Assembly: GCF_009742705.1 (NCBI RefSeq)
Contig: NZ_WPCU01000007.1
Span: 51,999 to 115,998 of the forward strand
DNA from: Auraticoccus cholistanensis
GTDB lineage: Bacteria; Actinomycetota; Actinomycetes; Propionibacteriales; Propionibacteriaceae
DNA: 64,000 bases
Direction: 5' to 3'
Below the pieces are notes generated by a model, which saw only the letters and a list, made by a program, of their open reading frames with translations, did no database searches and was not told where the DNA came from. Below, piece after piece: positions 17,018-23,871 of the stretch (positions within the stretch are counted from its first letter, which is position 1; each line of letters starts with the position of its first letter). Made by a program: the position numbers and the translations under genes.

Positions 17018-17926
17018 ATGTCCGAACCCGCGGTGGAGATCCGCGACCTCCGCAAGTCCTACGGCCGCCAGAGCGTGCTCGACGGTGTCGAGCTCACCGT
17101 CCCGACCGGCGCACTGGTCGCCCTGCTGGGCCCCAACGGAGCCGGCAAGACGACCCTGGTCGGCATCGCCACCACGCTGGTGCGCCCCGACGCCGGATCG
17201 GTCCGGGTGGCCGGCTTCGACGTCGTGCGCCAGGCCGAGCAGGTGCGGCGCCGCATCAGCGTCACCGGTCAGTACGCCGCCGTGGACGAGGTGCTCACCG
17301 GCGTGGAGAACCTGCGCCTGATGGGCCGGCTCTCCGGCCTCGGCGCCCGGGACGCGAGGGCCCGGGCGCAGGAGCTGCTCGCCGCCTTCGACCTCGAGGA
17401 CGCCGCCGGCCGGCGCGTCGGCACCTACTCCGGCGGCATGCGCCGCCGGCTCGACCTCGCGGTCAGCGTGCTGGTCCCGCCCGCGGTGCTCTTCCTCGAC
17501 GAGCCGACGACCGGTCTGGACACCCGCAGCCGGCTGGCGCTGTGGCAGGTGATCGGACGGCTGGCGGCGGAGGGCACGACCATCCTGCTCACCACCCAGT
17601 ACCTGGAGGAGGCCGACCAGCTCGCCGACCGGGTCACCGTGCTCGACCACGGCCGGGTGGTCGCCGAGGGCAGCCCGGCCGAGCTGAAGTCCCGGGTGGG
17701 CGGGGAGGTGGTGGAGCTGCGCGACGACCTCGACCGGGTCCTGCGGGAGGTGCCGACCGACGGCACCCTCGCCGGTCTGCGCCGGGTGGTCGACGGGCTG
17801 GACGAGGCGGCGGGCCCGGGCACCCGGGTCGGCCTGCGGCGTCCCTCCCTGGACGACGTCTTCCTGCAGCTGACAGGCCGTCCGGCCGGTGCGGCGGCCC
17901 CGGCCCGCGAGGAGGTGCTGCGATGA
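17018..17926 (+). CDS. Daunorubicin-resistance-type ABC ATP-binding protein (DrrA-like)
   Basis: A 302-residue ATPase: Walker A LLGPNGAGKTT, signature YSGGMRRRLDLAVSVL, Walker B VLFLDEPTTGLD, and the DrrA-type C-terminal domain after residue 220. AGGAGG at 17008-17013 stands 4 nt before the ATG. It is coupled to the permease gene by an ATGA overlap and lies divergent from a TetR gene. It probably powers drug or lipid export. Confidence 0.92.
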   Translation: MSEPAVEIRDLRKSYGRQSVLDGVELTVPTGALVALLGPNGAGKTTLVGIATTLVRPDAGSVRVAGFDVVRQAEQVRRRISVTGQYAAVDEVLTGVENLRLMGRLSGLGARDARARAQELLAAFDLEDAAGRRVGTYSGGMRRRLDLAVSVLVPPAVLFLDEPTTGLDTRSRLALWQVIGRLAAEGTTILLTTQYLEEADQLADRVTVLDHGRVVAEGSPAELKSRVGGEVVELRDDLDRVLREVPTDGTLAGLRRVVDGLDEAAGPGTRVGLRRPSLDDVFLQLTGRPAGAAAPAREEVLR

Positions 17927-18723
17927 GCACCGCCGTCCCCGTCGTCGGCGCGCCCCCGGCGCGGCAGCACGTCAGCGCCCTCACGGCCCACCTCGTCCTG
18001 GTCGGGCGGAGCCTGCGCCGCAGCCTGCGCGACGTGGAGGCGCTGCTGATGGCGGTGGTCCTGCCGGTGGCGCTGATGCTGGTGTTCACCTACGTCTTCG
18101 GCGGCGCGCTGGACCCGGGCGGCGGCTACGTGGACTACGTCGTGCCGGGGATCGTCCTCACCTGCGCCGGTTTCGGGGCCTCCAGCACGGCCGTGGCGGT
18201 GTCGGTGGACATGACCTCCGGCGTCATCGACCGGTTCCGCACCATGCCGATCCCGGGCGCGGCCGTGCTGACCGGGCACGCGGTGGCCAGCCTGGCGCGC
18301 AACCTCGTCGCCACCGTGGTGGTCGTGGCCGTGGCGGTGGCCGTCGGCTTCCGACCCACCGCCGGCCCCGGCGGCTGGCTGGCGGCGGCCGGCCTGACGG
18401 CGCTCTACATCCTGGCCATCACCTGGCTGTTCACGGTGATCGGGCTGCTGGCCGACGGGCCCGAGGCGGCCAACGGCTACGGCTTCGCCCTGCTGTTCCT
18501 GCCCTACCTGTCGAGCGCCTACGTGCCGGTGGACACCATGCCCGGGTGGTTGCGGCCGCTGGCGGAGCACCAGCCGCTCACCCCGGTGGTGGACACGCTG
18601 CGCGCCCTGCTGCTGGGCGACGGCACGGGGGAGCCGCTGCTGGCCACGCTGTGGTGCCTGCTGGTCCTGGTGCTGTCCTACGCCGCCGCGGCCTGGCTCT
18701 TCCCGCGGCGCCGGCGCCGCTGA
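17923..18723 (+). CDS. DrrB-like ABC-2 transporter permease
   Basis: A 266-residue permease with six helices. The ABC-2 region includes RDVEALLMAVVLPVALMLVF, the central GVIDRFRTMPIPGAAVL loop typical of DrrB proteins, and a C-terminal helix ending in RRRRR. It pairs with the preceding ATPase through an ATGA overlap. Its stop is 1 bp from the end of the convergent gene. Confidence 0.9.
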   Translation: MSTAVPVVGAPPARQHVSALTAHLVLVGRSLRRSLRDVEALLMAVVLPVALMLVFTYVFGGALDPGGGYVDYVVPGIVLTCAGFGASSTAVAVSVDMTSGVIDRFRTMPIPGAAVLTGHAVASLARNLVATVVVVAVAVAVGFRPTAGPGGWLAAAGLTALYILAITWLFTVIGLLADGPEAANGYGFALLFLPYLSSAYVPVDTMPGWLRPLAEHQPLTPVVDTLRALLLGDGTGEPLLATLWCLLVLVLSYAAAAWLFPRRRRR

Positions 18724-18724
18724 C

Positions 18725-19393
18725 TCAGCGGGAGGCGAAGGCCACCAGGTCGGGCAGCGGCCGGCCCTGCTCGGCGGCGACCCGGCCCCACTGGGGGAAG
18801 CCGTCGAGCCAGTGGGAGATCGCGGTCATCGCCCCCCGGTGCGGGGACTGCCGGACCGGCGGGGAGTCCTCGGCGAGCGCCCGCCCCCAGGCCTCGGCCA
18901 TGGCCAGGGCGAAGGAGTGGGGGCGGGCGCAGGCCATCTCGCCGGGCGGCGGCATCACGCCGATCATGGCGTCGTGGCTGAGCAGCCGGCCCAGCCCGAC
19001 CTCGCTGGACAGCCCGGCGCGGGCCAGGTCGAAGTCGAGGGTGTCGCGCTCGCCGCGGTCCAGGTCGACGGCCAGGCTGCTCCAGGCGATGCCCTCCACC
19101 AGCCGCTCCACCAGCCGCCAGGTGGGCAGCGACCGCTCCGGGCGGACGTAGTGGCCCGAGAGCAGCGTCTCCAGGTCCTGCGGGGTGGGGTCCTCGGGAG
19201 CCAGCACCACCGCCTGCGGCGAGCGGCGGAAGATCGGGCCCAGCCTGCCGAGCAGCCCGGGGGCACCGGGTGAGCCGGCCGGGGCGAAGGCCGTGCGGGC
19301 GATCTCGCGCAGCCGCGCGGCGAACGGCGCGTCCGCTCCGACGATGTCGCGGACGTCGTCGATCGCCACCGCGTGGAGCCGCAACGCGCCCAT
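18725..19393 (-). CDS. Conserved-looking protein of unknown function
   Basis: I do not recognise this 222-residue protein. It is soluble, without signal peptide or membrane helix. The Arg/Leu-rich N-terminal half contains VDDVRDIVG-like and REIARTAF segments. The middle has DLDRGERDTLDFD and the end DGFPQWGRVAAEQGRPLPDL, which reads like a small helical enzyme-associated or DUF protein. The start ATG at 19391-19393 is preceded by TACGGT (minus, 19401-19406) with 7 nt spacing, a leaderless start. It is divergent from the small ORF at 19443. Confidence 0.7.
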   Translation of the reverse strand: MGALRLHAVAIDDVRDIVGADAPFAARLREIARTAFAPAGSPGAPGLLGRLGPIFRRSPQAVVLAPEDPTPQDLETLLSGHYVRPERSLPTWRLVERLVEGIAWSSLAVDLDRGERDTLDFDLARAGLSSEVGLGRLLSHDAMIGVMPPPGEMACARPHSFALAMAEAWGRALAEDSPPVRQSPHRGAMTAISHWLDGFPQWGRVAAEQGRPLPDLVAFASR

Positions 19394-19430
19394 GGGGGTC
19401 ACCGTAACGGCGACACCCGCCGCCGCACCA

Positions 19431-19445
19431 TAGGCTGGGCCGGTG
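19431..19445 (+). promoter_or_regulatory. Leaderless promoter for a 29-residue membrane peptide
   Basis: TAGGCT at 19431-19436, then 6 nt, then GTG at 19443. This is the same geometry as at least a dozen other genes in the window and is the main reason to believe the tiny ORF. Confidence 0.5.
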
Positions 19446-19532
19446 ACACCTCGAACCCGACAGCTGGTCGTGACCGGGGTGCTCGTGAGCCTGATCGGCA
19501 TCGTCGTCGTGGCCGCCCTGCTCGGGCGCTGA
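19443..19532 (+). CDS. Small single-pass membrane peptide (29 residues)
   Basis: GTG to TGA encodes 29 residues: a basic N-terminus (MTPRTRQLVV), one hydrophobic stretch of about 18 residues (LVSLIGIVVVAALLG) and a final Arg. The size and charge pattern fit a small membrane protein with its N-terminus inside. Support comes from the TAGGCT box exactly 6 nt upstream and from lack of any other feature in this gap. It lies between two divergent and tandem genes of unknown function. No function can be assigned. It is too short for most gene callers. Confidence 0.5.
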   Translation: MTPRTRQLVVTGVLVSLIGIVVVAALLGR

Positions 19533-19553
19533 GACGACGGGCCCCGAGTCGAC

Positions 19554-21008
19554 GTGGAGCGTGAGACGAGCGTGGTGCTGGCTGGAGGTGCACGCCGCGC
19601 CGCCGCCGTCCTCGCGGCCGGTGCGGTGCTGACCGCGGCAGGCGCCGTCCTGCCGGCCGCCGCCGAGGAGGTCGAGTTCACCATCGACGACCCGGAGGTG
19701 ACCGAGTCCTCCGGGCTGGCCCGTGACACCGTCTCCGGCTGGTACTGGACGGTCGACGACTCCGGGGGCGACCCGCGCGTCTTCGCCGTCGACGAGTCCG
19801 GCCGCACCCGCGGCACGGTGTCCTTCCGGGCCGAGGTCAGCGACGTCGAGGCGGTCGCCCGCACCCCCGACGGCCTCTACGTGGCCGACATCGGCGACAA
19901 CGAGCGCCGGCGCGAGCTCGTGACGGTCTACCGGCTCACCTCCCCGCAGCTGGGCACCACCAGCGTCTACAACGCCTGGGACCTGCGGTACGCCGACGGC
20001 GAGGCCCACGACGCGGAGGCGATGGTGGTGACTGCCGACGGGCAGCTGCTCGTCTTCACCAAGGAGGAGCAGGGCGGGATCTGGGCGACCGGGGGCACGC
20101 CCACCGGCTCCCAGCTCAACACCCTGCAGCGGGTCGGTGACGCCCCCGCCTGGATCACCGACGCCACCGTGCTGGACGACGGCCGGATCGCCGTCCGCAG
20201 CTACACCTCGGTCAGCGTCCTCGACCCCGACGGCTACCAGGTGGTGGCCAGCGCCCCGCTGCCGCTGCAGCCGCAGGGGGAGTCGATCACCCAGTCCCTG
20301 GACGGCGAGGCCCTGCTGGTCGGCTCGGAGGGGCGGGGGTCGCAGGTGCTGCGGGTGCCGGTCCCCGAGGCGGTGGCCGAGAACCTGCCCGAGGGCAGCA
20401 GCGTGCCGCCCACCGACGACCCGTCCGCCGAGGAGGAGCCGGCTCCGTCCGCGTCGGCGGAGGCGCCGGGCGAGGGCCAGCCCGCCGAGACCCCGGCCGG
20501 GGACGCGGGCGAGGAGCCCGCCGAGGACGCCGGCGCGGCCGGCGCCCGCACCGGCACGCTGGTCGCCGTGCTGCTGGCCGCCGTGCTCGCCCTCGCCGCG
20601 GGCGCCGTGGCCTTCCTGGTCGGCCGTGGCCGGGAGGACGCCCCGGCCGGCGCGACCGAGGAGGCGGAGGCCCAGGTCGACGAGACGGGGGCCGAGGGGA
20701 CCGGGGCAGGCCAGACAGGGGCCGACGTCACCACCGAGGTCACCCCGGCGGCCAGCGCGGCCACGGCGCCCGAGCCGCCGGCCGCACCCGAGCCGGAGTC
20801 CGAGCTCCCACCTGGACCCGCTCCCGAGGCCGAGCCGGAGGACGGTCCCCGCTACGAGCTGCTCGAGGAACGCCCGGGCCGGGTGACCTGGTCCGAGCCG
20901 GCCGACGTCACCGACGGCGGCCCGGCCGGACGCGACGGCGGCGAGCCGGCCCGCCCGCACGACGTCGAGGCTGACCTGCGCTGGCTCTACGAGCAGCGGG
21001 GCCGCTGA
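19554..21008 (+). CDS. Exported beta-propeller-like protein with C-terminal membrane anchor
   Basis: A 484-residue protein. A signal peptide (about residues 14-37, AAAVLAAGAVLTAAGAVLPA) is followed by a domain of about 230 residues with repeating strand/turn units (SSGLARD, YVADIGDNE, AHDAEAMVV, DATVLDDG, ESITQS) like SdiA-regulated/esterase-like propellers. Then come an acidic Pro/Glu/Ala linker, one membrane helix (LVAVLLAAVLALAAGAVAFL, about residue 340) and a long acidic, disordered cytoplasmic tail. It probably displays the propeller outside the cell. Ligand unknown. GTG 19572 is an alternative start. Confidence 0.8.
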   Translation: MERETSVVLAGGARRAAAVLAAGAVLTAAGAVLPAAAEEVEFTIDDPEVTESSGLARDTVSGWYWTVDDSGGDPRVFAVDESGRTRGTVSFRAEVSDVEAVARTPDGLYVADIGDNERRRELVTVYRLTSPQLGTTSVYNAWDLRYADGEAHDAEAMVVTADGQLLVFTKEEQGGIWATGGTPTGSQLNTLQRVGDAPAWITDATVLDDGRIAVRSYTSVSVLDPDGYQVVASAPLPLQPQGESITQSLDGEALLVGSEGRGSQVLRVPVPEAVAENLPEGSSVPPTDDPSAEEEPAPSASAEAPGEGQPAETPAGDAGEEPAEDAGAAGARTGTLVAVLLAAVLALAAGAVAFLVGRGREDAPAGATEEAEAQVDETGAEGTGAGQTGADVTTEVTPAASAATAPEPPAAPEPESELPPGPAPEAEPEDGPRYELLEERPGRVTWSEPADVTDGGPAGRDGGEPARPHDVEADLRWLYEQRGR

Positions 21009-21020
21009 GCCCGACGCCGC

Positions 21021-22139
21021 TCAGGCGGTGAGCTGCTCCAGCACCCAGTCGATGCACCCGGTGAGGGCGCGGACGTCCTCGGGGTCGATGGTGGGGAACA
21101 TCGCGATCCGCAGCTGGTTGCGTCCCAGCTTGCGGTAGGGCTCGGTGTCGACGATCCCGCTGGCGCGCAGCGTGGCGGCGACCTGCTTGGCGTCGACCGA
21201 GGGGTCGAGGTCGAGGGTGCCCACCACCGGCGAGCGGAACTCCGGCGCCACCATCGGCGTCACCAGCGGGTGCGCGTCGGCCCACCCGTAGAGGATCTCC
21301 GCCGAGCGCCGGCTGCGCCCGACGGCGAACTCCAGCCCGCCGTTCGCGGCCATCCAGTCCAGCTGGTCGGCCAGCAGCCACAGGGTGGCGACGGCCGGCG
21401 TGTTGAGGGTCTGGTCGGCCCGGGAGTTGGTCACCGCCACCGACAGGTCCAGGCTCTCCGGGACCCAGCGGGAGGCGGCCAGCCGCTCGGCCCGCTCCAC
21501 CGCGGCGGGGGAGAGGAAGGCCAGCCACAGCCCGCCGTCGGAGCCGAGGCTCTTCTGCGGGGCGAAGTAGTAGGCGTCGGTCTGGTCCACCTGCAGCGCC
21601 ATGCCGCCGGCGGCGGAGGTGCCGTCCACCAGCACCAGCGCGCCGGGGTCCGCGCCCGCCACCCGGCGGACCGGGGCGCAGGCGCCGGTCGAGGTCTCGT
21701 TGTGGGCCCAGGCGTAGGCGTCGACGCCCTCCACCGCCGTCGGCACGGCGGCCGAGCCCGGCGCCACCTCCGTCAGCACCGGGTCCTCCAGGTGCGGCGC
21801 CCGGCGGGCCGCGCGGGCGAACTTGGCCGAGAACTCCCCGAACGCGGCGTGGGCGCTGCGGCGCTCGACCAGGCAGAAGGTGGCCACGTCCCAGAACTGG
21901 GTGGAGCCGCCGTTGGCCAGCACCACCTCCCAGCCCTCGGGCAGGGAGTAGAGCTCGGCCAGCCCGCGGCGGACGCGGCCGACCAGGCCCCGGACCGGTG
22001 CCTGCCGGTGGGAGGTGCCCATCAGCTGCGCGCCCGGGCCGGCCAGCGAGGCCAGCGCCTCCGGTCGCACCTTGGCCGGGCCGCTGCCGAAGCGCCCGTC
22101 GGCAGGACGCAGGTGGGCGGGGACGACGGGTGTGCTCAC
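21021..22139 (-). CDS. serC: Phosphoserine aminotransferase
   Basis: A 372-residue class-V aminotransferase, the actinobacterial form of SerC. Motifs are GSGPAKVRPEAL at the N-terminus, NGGSTQFWD, and the PLP Lys in FAPQKSLGSDGG. It converts 3-phosphohydroxypyruvate and glutamate to phosphoserine in serine biosynthesis. I chose GTG 22139, which a CAGAAT box precedes by 7 nt (leaderless). ATG 22148 would add three residues. It is divergent from pdxH; the enzyme needs PLP, the product of PdxH. Confidence 0.94.
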   Translation of the reverse strand: MSTPVVPAHLRPADGRFGSGPAKVRPEALASLAGPGAQLMGTSHRQAPVRGLVGRVRRGLAELYSLPEGWEVVLANGGSTQFWDVATFCLVERRSAHAAFGEFSAKFARAARRAPHLEDPVLTEVAPGSAAVPTAVEGVDAYAWAHNETSTGACAPVRRVAGADPGALVLVDGTSAAGGMALQVDQTDAYYFAPQKSLGSDGGLWLAFLSPAAVERAERLAASRWVPESLDLSVAVTNSRADQTLNTPAVATLWLLADQLDWMAANGGLEFAVGRSRRSAEILYGWADAHPLVTPMVAPEFRSPVVGTLDLDPSVDAKQVAATLRASGIVDTEPYRKLGRNQLRIAMFPTIDPEDVRALTGCIDWVLEQLTA

Positions 22140-22184
22140 CCGAGCCATTCTGGCCGACGCGGACGGCTGGGGCATGCTGTGCCC

Positions 22185-22874
22185 ATGGCCGACTCCTCCG
22201 TCCCGCACCCGGCACCGGCCGACCTGGCGGGCGAGCGCGTGGACTACACCGCGACGCACCTGTCCCGCCGCACCGCTCCCGCCGATCCGCTGGAGCTCTT
22301 CGGGCAGTGGCTCGCCGCGGCCCTCGCGGCCAAGGCCGACGGCACCATCGGCGAGCCGACCGCGATGCAGGTGGCGACCGCCGAGGTCGACGGCGGACGG
22401 ATCCGGCCGTCGGTGCGCACCGTGCTGCTCAAGGGCTTCGACGCCGACGGCTTCACCTTCTTCACCAACCAGCAGTCGCGCAAGGGCCGGGCCATCGCGG
22501 CGAACCCCGACGTCGCCCTGCAGGTGCACTGGCAGCCGTTCTACCGGGCGGTGCGCGTGGAGGGGGTGGCTGCTCCGGTGTCCCGGGCCGAGAGCGAGGC
22601 CTACTTCGCCACCCGGCCGCGCGGCTCCCAGCTCGGGGCGTGGGCGTCCCCGCAGTCCAGCGAGCTGGCCAGCAGCGAGGACCTGCGCCGGACCTGGGCG
22701 GAGCTGGAGGAGCGCTACGCCGGCGTGGAGGTGCCGTGCCCGCCGTTCTGGGGCGGGTACCGGGTGGTGCCGGAGCGCATCGAGTTCTGGCAGGGACAGC
22801 CCAGCCGGCTGCACGACCGGCTGCTGTACACCCGCACCGACGGTGGGTGGCGGATCAGCCGCCTGGCCCCCTGA
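22185..22874 (+). CDS. pdxH: Pyridoxamine 5'-phosphate oxidase
   Basis: A 229-residue flavoprotein of normal length. FMN/substrate motifs include PSVRTVLLKGFDADGF, FFTNQQSRKGR, RPRGSQLGAWASPQSS and the C-terminal RLHDRLLYTR. It oxidises PMP/PNP to PLP in the salvage route. The ATG at 22185 is preceded by CATGCT at 22173-22178 with 6 nt spacing, so it is probably leaderless. It shares a 45 bp divergent promoter gap with serC. Confidence 0.95.
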   Translation: MADSSVPHPAPADLAGERVDYTATHLSRRTAPADPLELFGQWLAAALAAKADGTIGEPTAMQVATAEVDGGRIRPSVRTVLLKGFDADGFTFFTNQQSRKGRAIAANPDVALQVHWQPFYRAVRVEGVAAPVSRAESEAYFATRPRGSQLGAWASPQSSELASSEDLRRTWAELEERYAGVEVPCPPFWGGYRVVPERIEFWQGQPSRLHDRLLYTRTDGGWRISRLAP

Positions 22875-22878
22875 GCGC

Positions 22879-23514
22879 TCAGGCGAGCTCGTTCAGCGTG
22901 ACCGCCACCGAGGTGGGGTCGAGCTCCTGCAGCACCACCAGCCGGGGGTCGGGGGTGGGCCGGACGTCGGGTTCGCGCGGGACCCCCGACAGCGGCTCGA
23001 GCCGCGGGTCGGCGAGCACGTCCTCGACCACCCGCCGGTCGCCGCCCAGCACCAGGTGCTGCAGCCGGTCGGCCCACGGCAGCAGCACGCGGGCCGCGTC
23101 CTCGACCGCCTCCGCCCCGGCCCTGGCGGCCTGGTTGGCGCGTCGGCGGGCGTAGCGCTGCTGGGACCAGCCGCCGGCCTTGGTCCTGCCCTGCACGTAG
23201 CCCGAGCCGACCTTGGAGGCGAGCAGCTGCTCGCCGGTCACCACGCCGGCGGCGTGCCCGCCGCGCCGGGCCAGCACCACCCCCAGCGTCCGGTCGACGG
23301 CGACGTGGCGCAGCAGGGCGGGCAGCGGGTCGGGCGCGGGCGTCCAGGGCAGGAACGGCACCCGGATGCCGGCCTCGGCGCCGTCGGGGGAGCGGAGCAG
23401 CACGGCGTCCTCGGTGGCGCGGACCTCGGGGTCGCCGTGCCGGGCGGCGAAGCGGTCGAGCCAGCCGGCGAGGCGGGAGCGGGGCACCCGGACGGTCCGC
23501 GAGGAGGAGCTCAA
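22879..23514 (-). CDS. acVLRF1 family peptidyl-tRNA hydrolase / release factor
   Basis: A 211-residue member of the actinobacterial Vms1-like release-factor family. The key region is GRTKAGGWSQQRYARRRANQA near residue 113, where the conserved Gln corresponds to the GGQ-like catalytic Gln of Vms1/ANKZF1. The family is thought to free nascent chains from peptidyl-tRNA on stalled large subunits. The frame opens at a TTG (23512-23514) without an obvious ribosome site; a GTG a few codons in is an alternative. Upstream on the same strand are a promoter, a 12-codon ORF and a large branched hairpin, described separately. Confidence 0.88.
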   Translation of the reverse strand: MSSSSRTVRVPRSRLAGWLDRFAARHGDPEVRATEDAVLLRSPDGAEAGIRVPFLPWTPAPDPLPALLRHVAVDRTLGVVLARRGGHAAGVVTGEQLLASKVGSGYVQGRTKAGGWSQQRYARRRANQAARAGAEAVEDAARVLLPWADRLQHLVLGGDRRVVEDVLADPRLEPLSGVPREPDVRPTPDPRLVVLQELDPTSVAVTLNELA

Positions 23515-23540
23515 CTCAGCGGACCAGGAGGAGGAAAGGA

Positions 23541-23609
23541 CAGACCCGCGAGCGGGTCACGTCCTGCTGGGCAGGAGGCGGCCGGTGGACTCCGGCGCTC
23601 GCGGGTCTG
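23541..23609 (-). terminator. Branched hairpin with pyrimidine tract upstream of acVLRF1 (possible attenuator)
   Basis: Perfect 14-bp arms at 23541-23554 and 23596-23609 (CAGACCCGCGAGCG and its complement) enclose two further hairpins: CCTGC-TGG-GCAGG at 23563-23575 and CCGG-TGGACT-CCGG at 23582-23595. On the minus strand the outer stem is followed by TCCTTTCCTCCTCC, a T/C-rich tract that suits termination. It lies between the short ORF at 23656-23694 and acVLRF1, so it could attenuate acVLRF1 or simply end the leader transcript. Confidence 0.55.
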
Positions 23610-23655
23610 GGTGACGACAGTGGATTGGCCGACTCCGAGCCGGCTCGGGCCGGAA

Positions 23656-23694
23656 TCAGCCGGCCGCCACCTCACATGTCCGACAGTCACTCAT
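23656..23694 (-). CDS. 12-residue leader peptide upstream of acVLRF1
   Basis: ATG to TGA encodes MSDCRTCEVAAG, with a CxxC pair. It has everything a translated ORF needs: a purine-rich site GGAGGTGG 8 nt before the ATG (minus strand 23703-23710) and a promoter beginning about 30 nt upstream. It is followed by a branched hairpin with terminator features and then acVLRF1. Translation is inferred from the signals only. Confidence 0.5.
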   Translation of the reverse strand: MSDCRTCEVAAG

Positions 23695-23725
23695 GAATCG
23701 AACCACCTCCCTTCCGTGTACGGCC

Positions 23726-23754
23726 ACGGTAGGCACGAGCACGCCCCGAATCAA
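23726..23754 (-). promoter_or_regulatory. Promoter for the acVLRF1 leader transcript
   Basis: On the minus strand TTGATT (23749-23754) and TACCGT (23726-23731) are separated by exactly 17 nt. The start would fall near 23719, giving a leader of about 25 nt before the 12-codon ORF. Confidence 0.55.
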
Positions 23755-23804
23755 TGGGTTAAGCCGGCGATTCCACCCAGGGCGGAATGCCGGCGCCGCG
23801 GCAC

Positions 23805-23820
23805 TAGGGTGTGGCCCGTG
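23805..23820 (+). promoter_or_regulatory. Leaderless promoter upstream of nagA
   Basis: TAGGGT at 23805-23810, 7 nt, then GTG at 23818. The spacing predicts a transcript that begins at the GTG of a short upstream ORF rather than at nagA itself. Confidence 0.5.
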
Positions 23821-23871
23821 ACCGGTGAGCCGCTGACCCGACCCTGCGACGCCGCGGGAGCCACCCGATGA
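23818..23871 (+). CDS. 17-residue leaderless upstream ORF overlapping nagA
   Basis: GTG to TGA encodes MTGEPLTRPCDAAGATR and ends in an ATGA overlap with the nagA ATG (23868). The frame differs from nagA, so it is not an N-terminal extension. A GGGAG site (23856-23860) for nagA is inside it. The layout would couple nagA translation to translation of the leaderless ORF. The peptide itself has no recognisable feature. Confidence 0.45.
   Translation: MTGEPLTRPCDAAGATR

Noticed and set aside
23541-23609. T-box riboswitch, 6C RNA or SRP RNA in the acVLRF1 leader
   Set aside because: No T-box antiterminator sequence, no C-rich loops on both hairpins and no SRP tetraloop/AGCAG motif; the structure is kept as an unassigned attenuator candidate.
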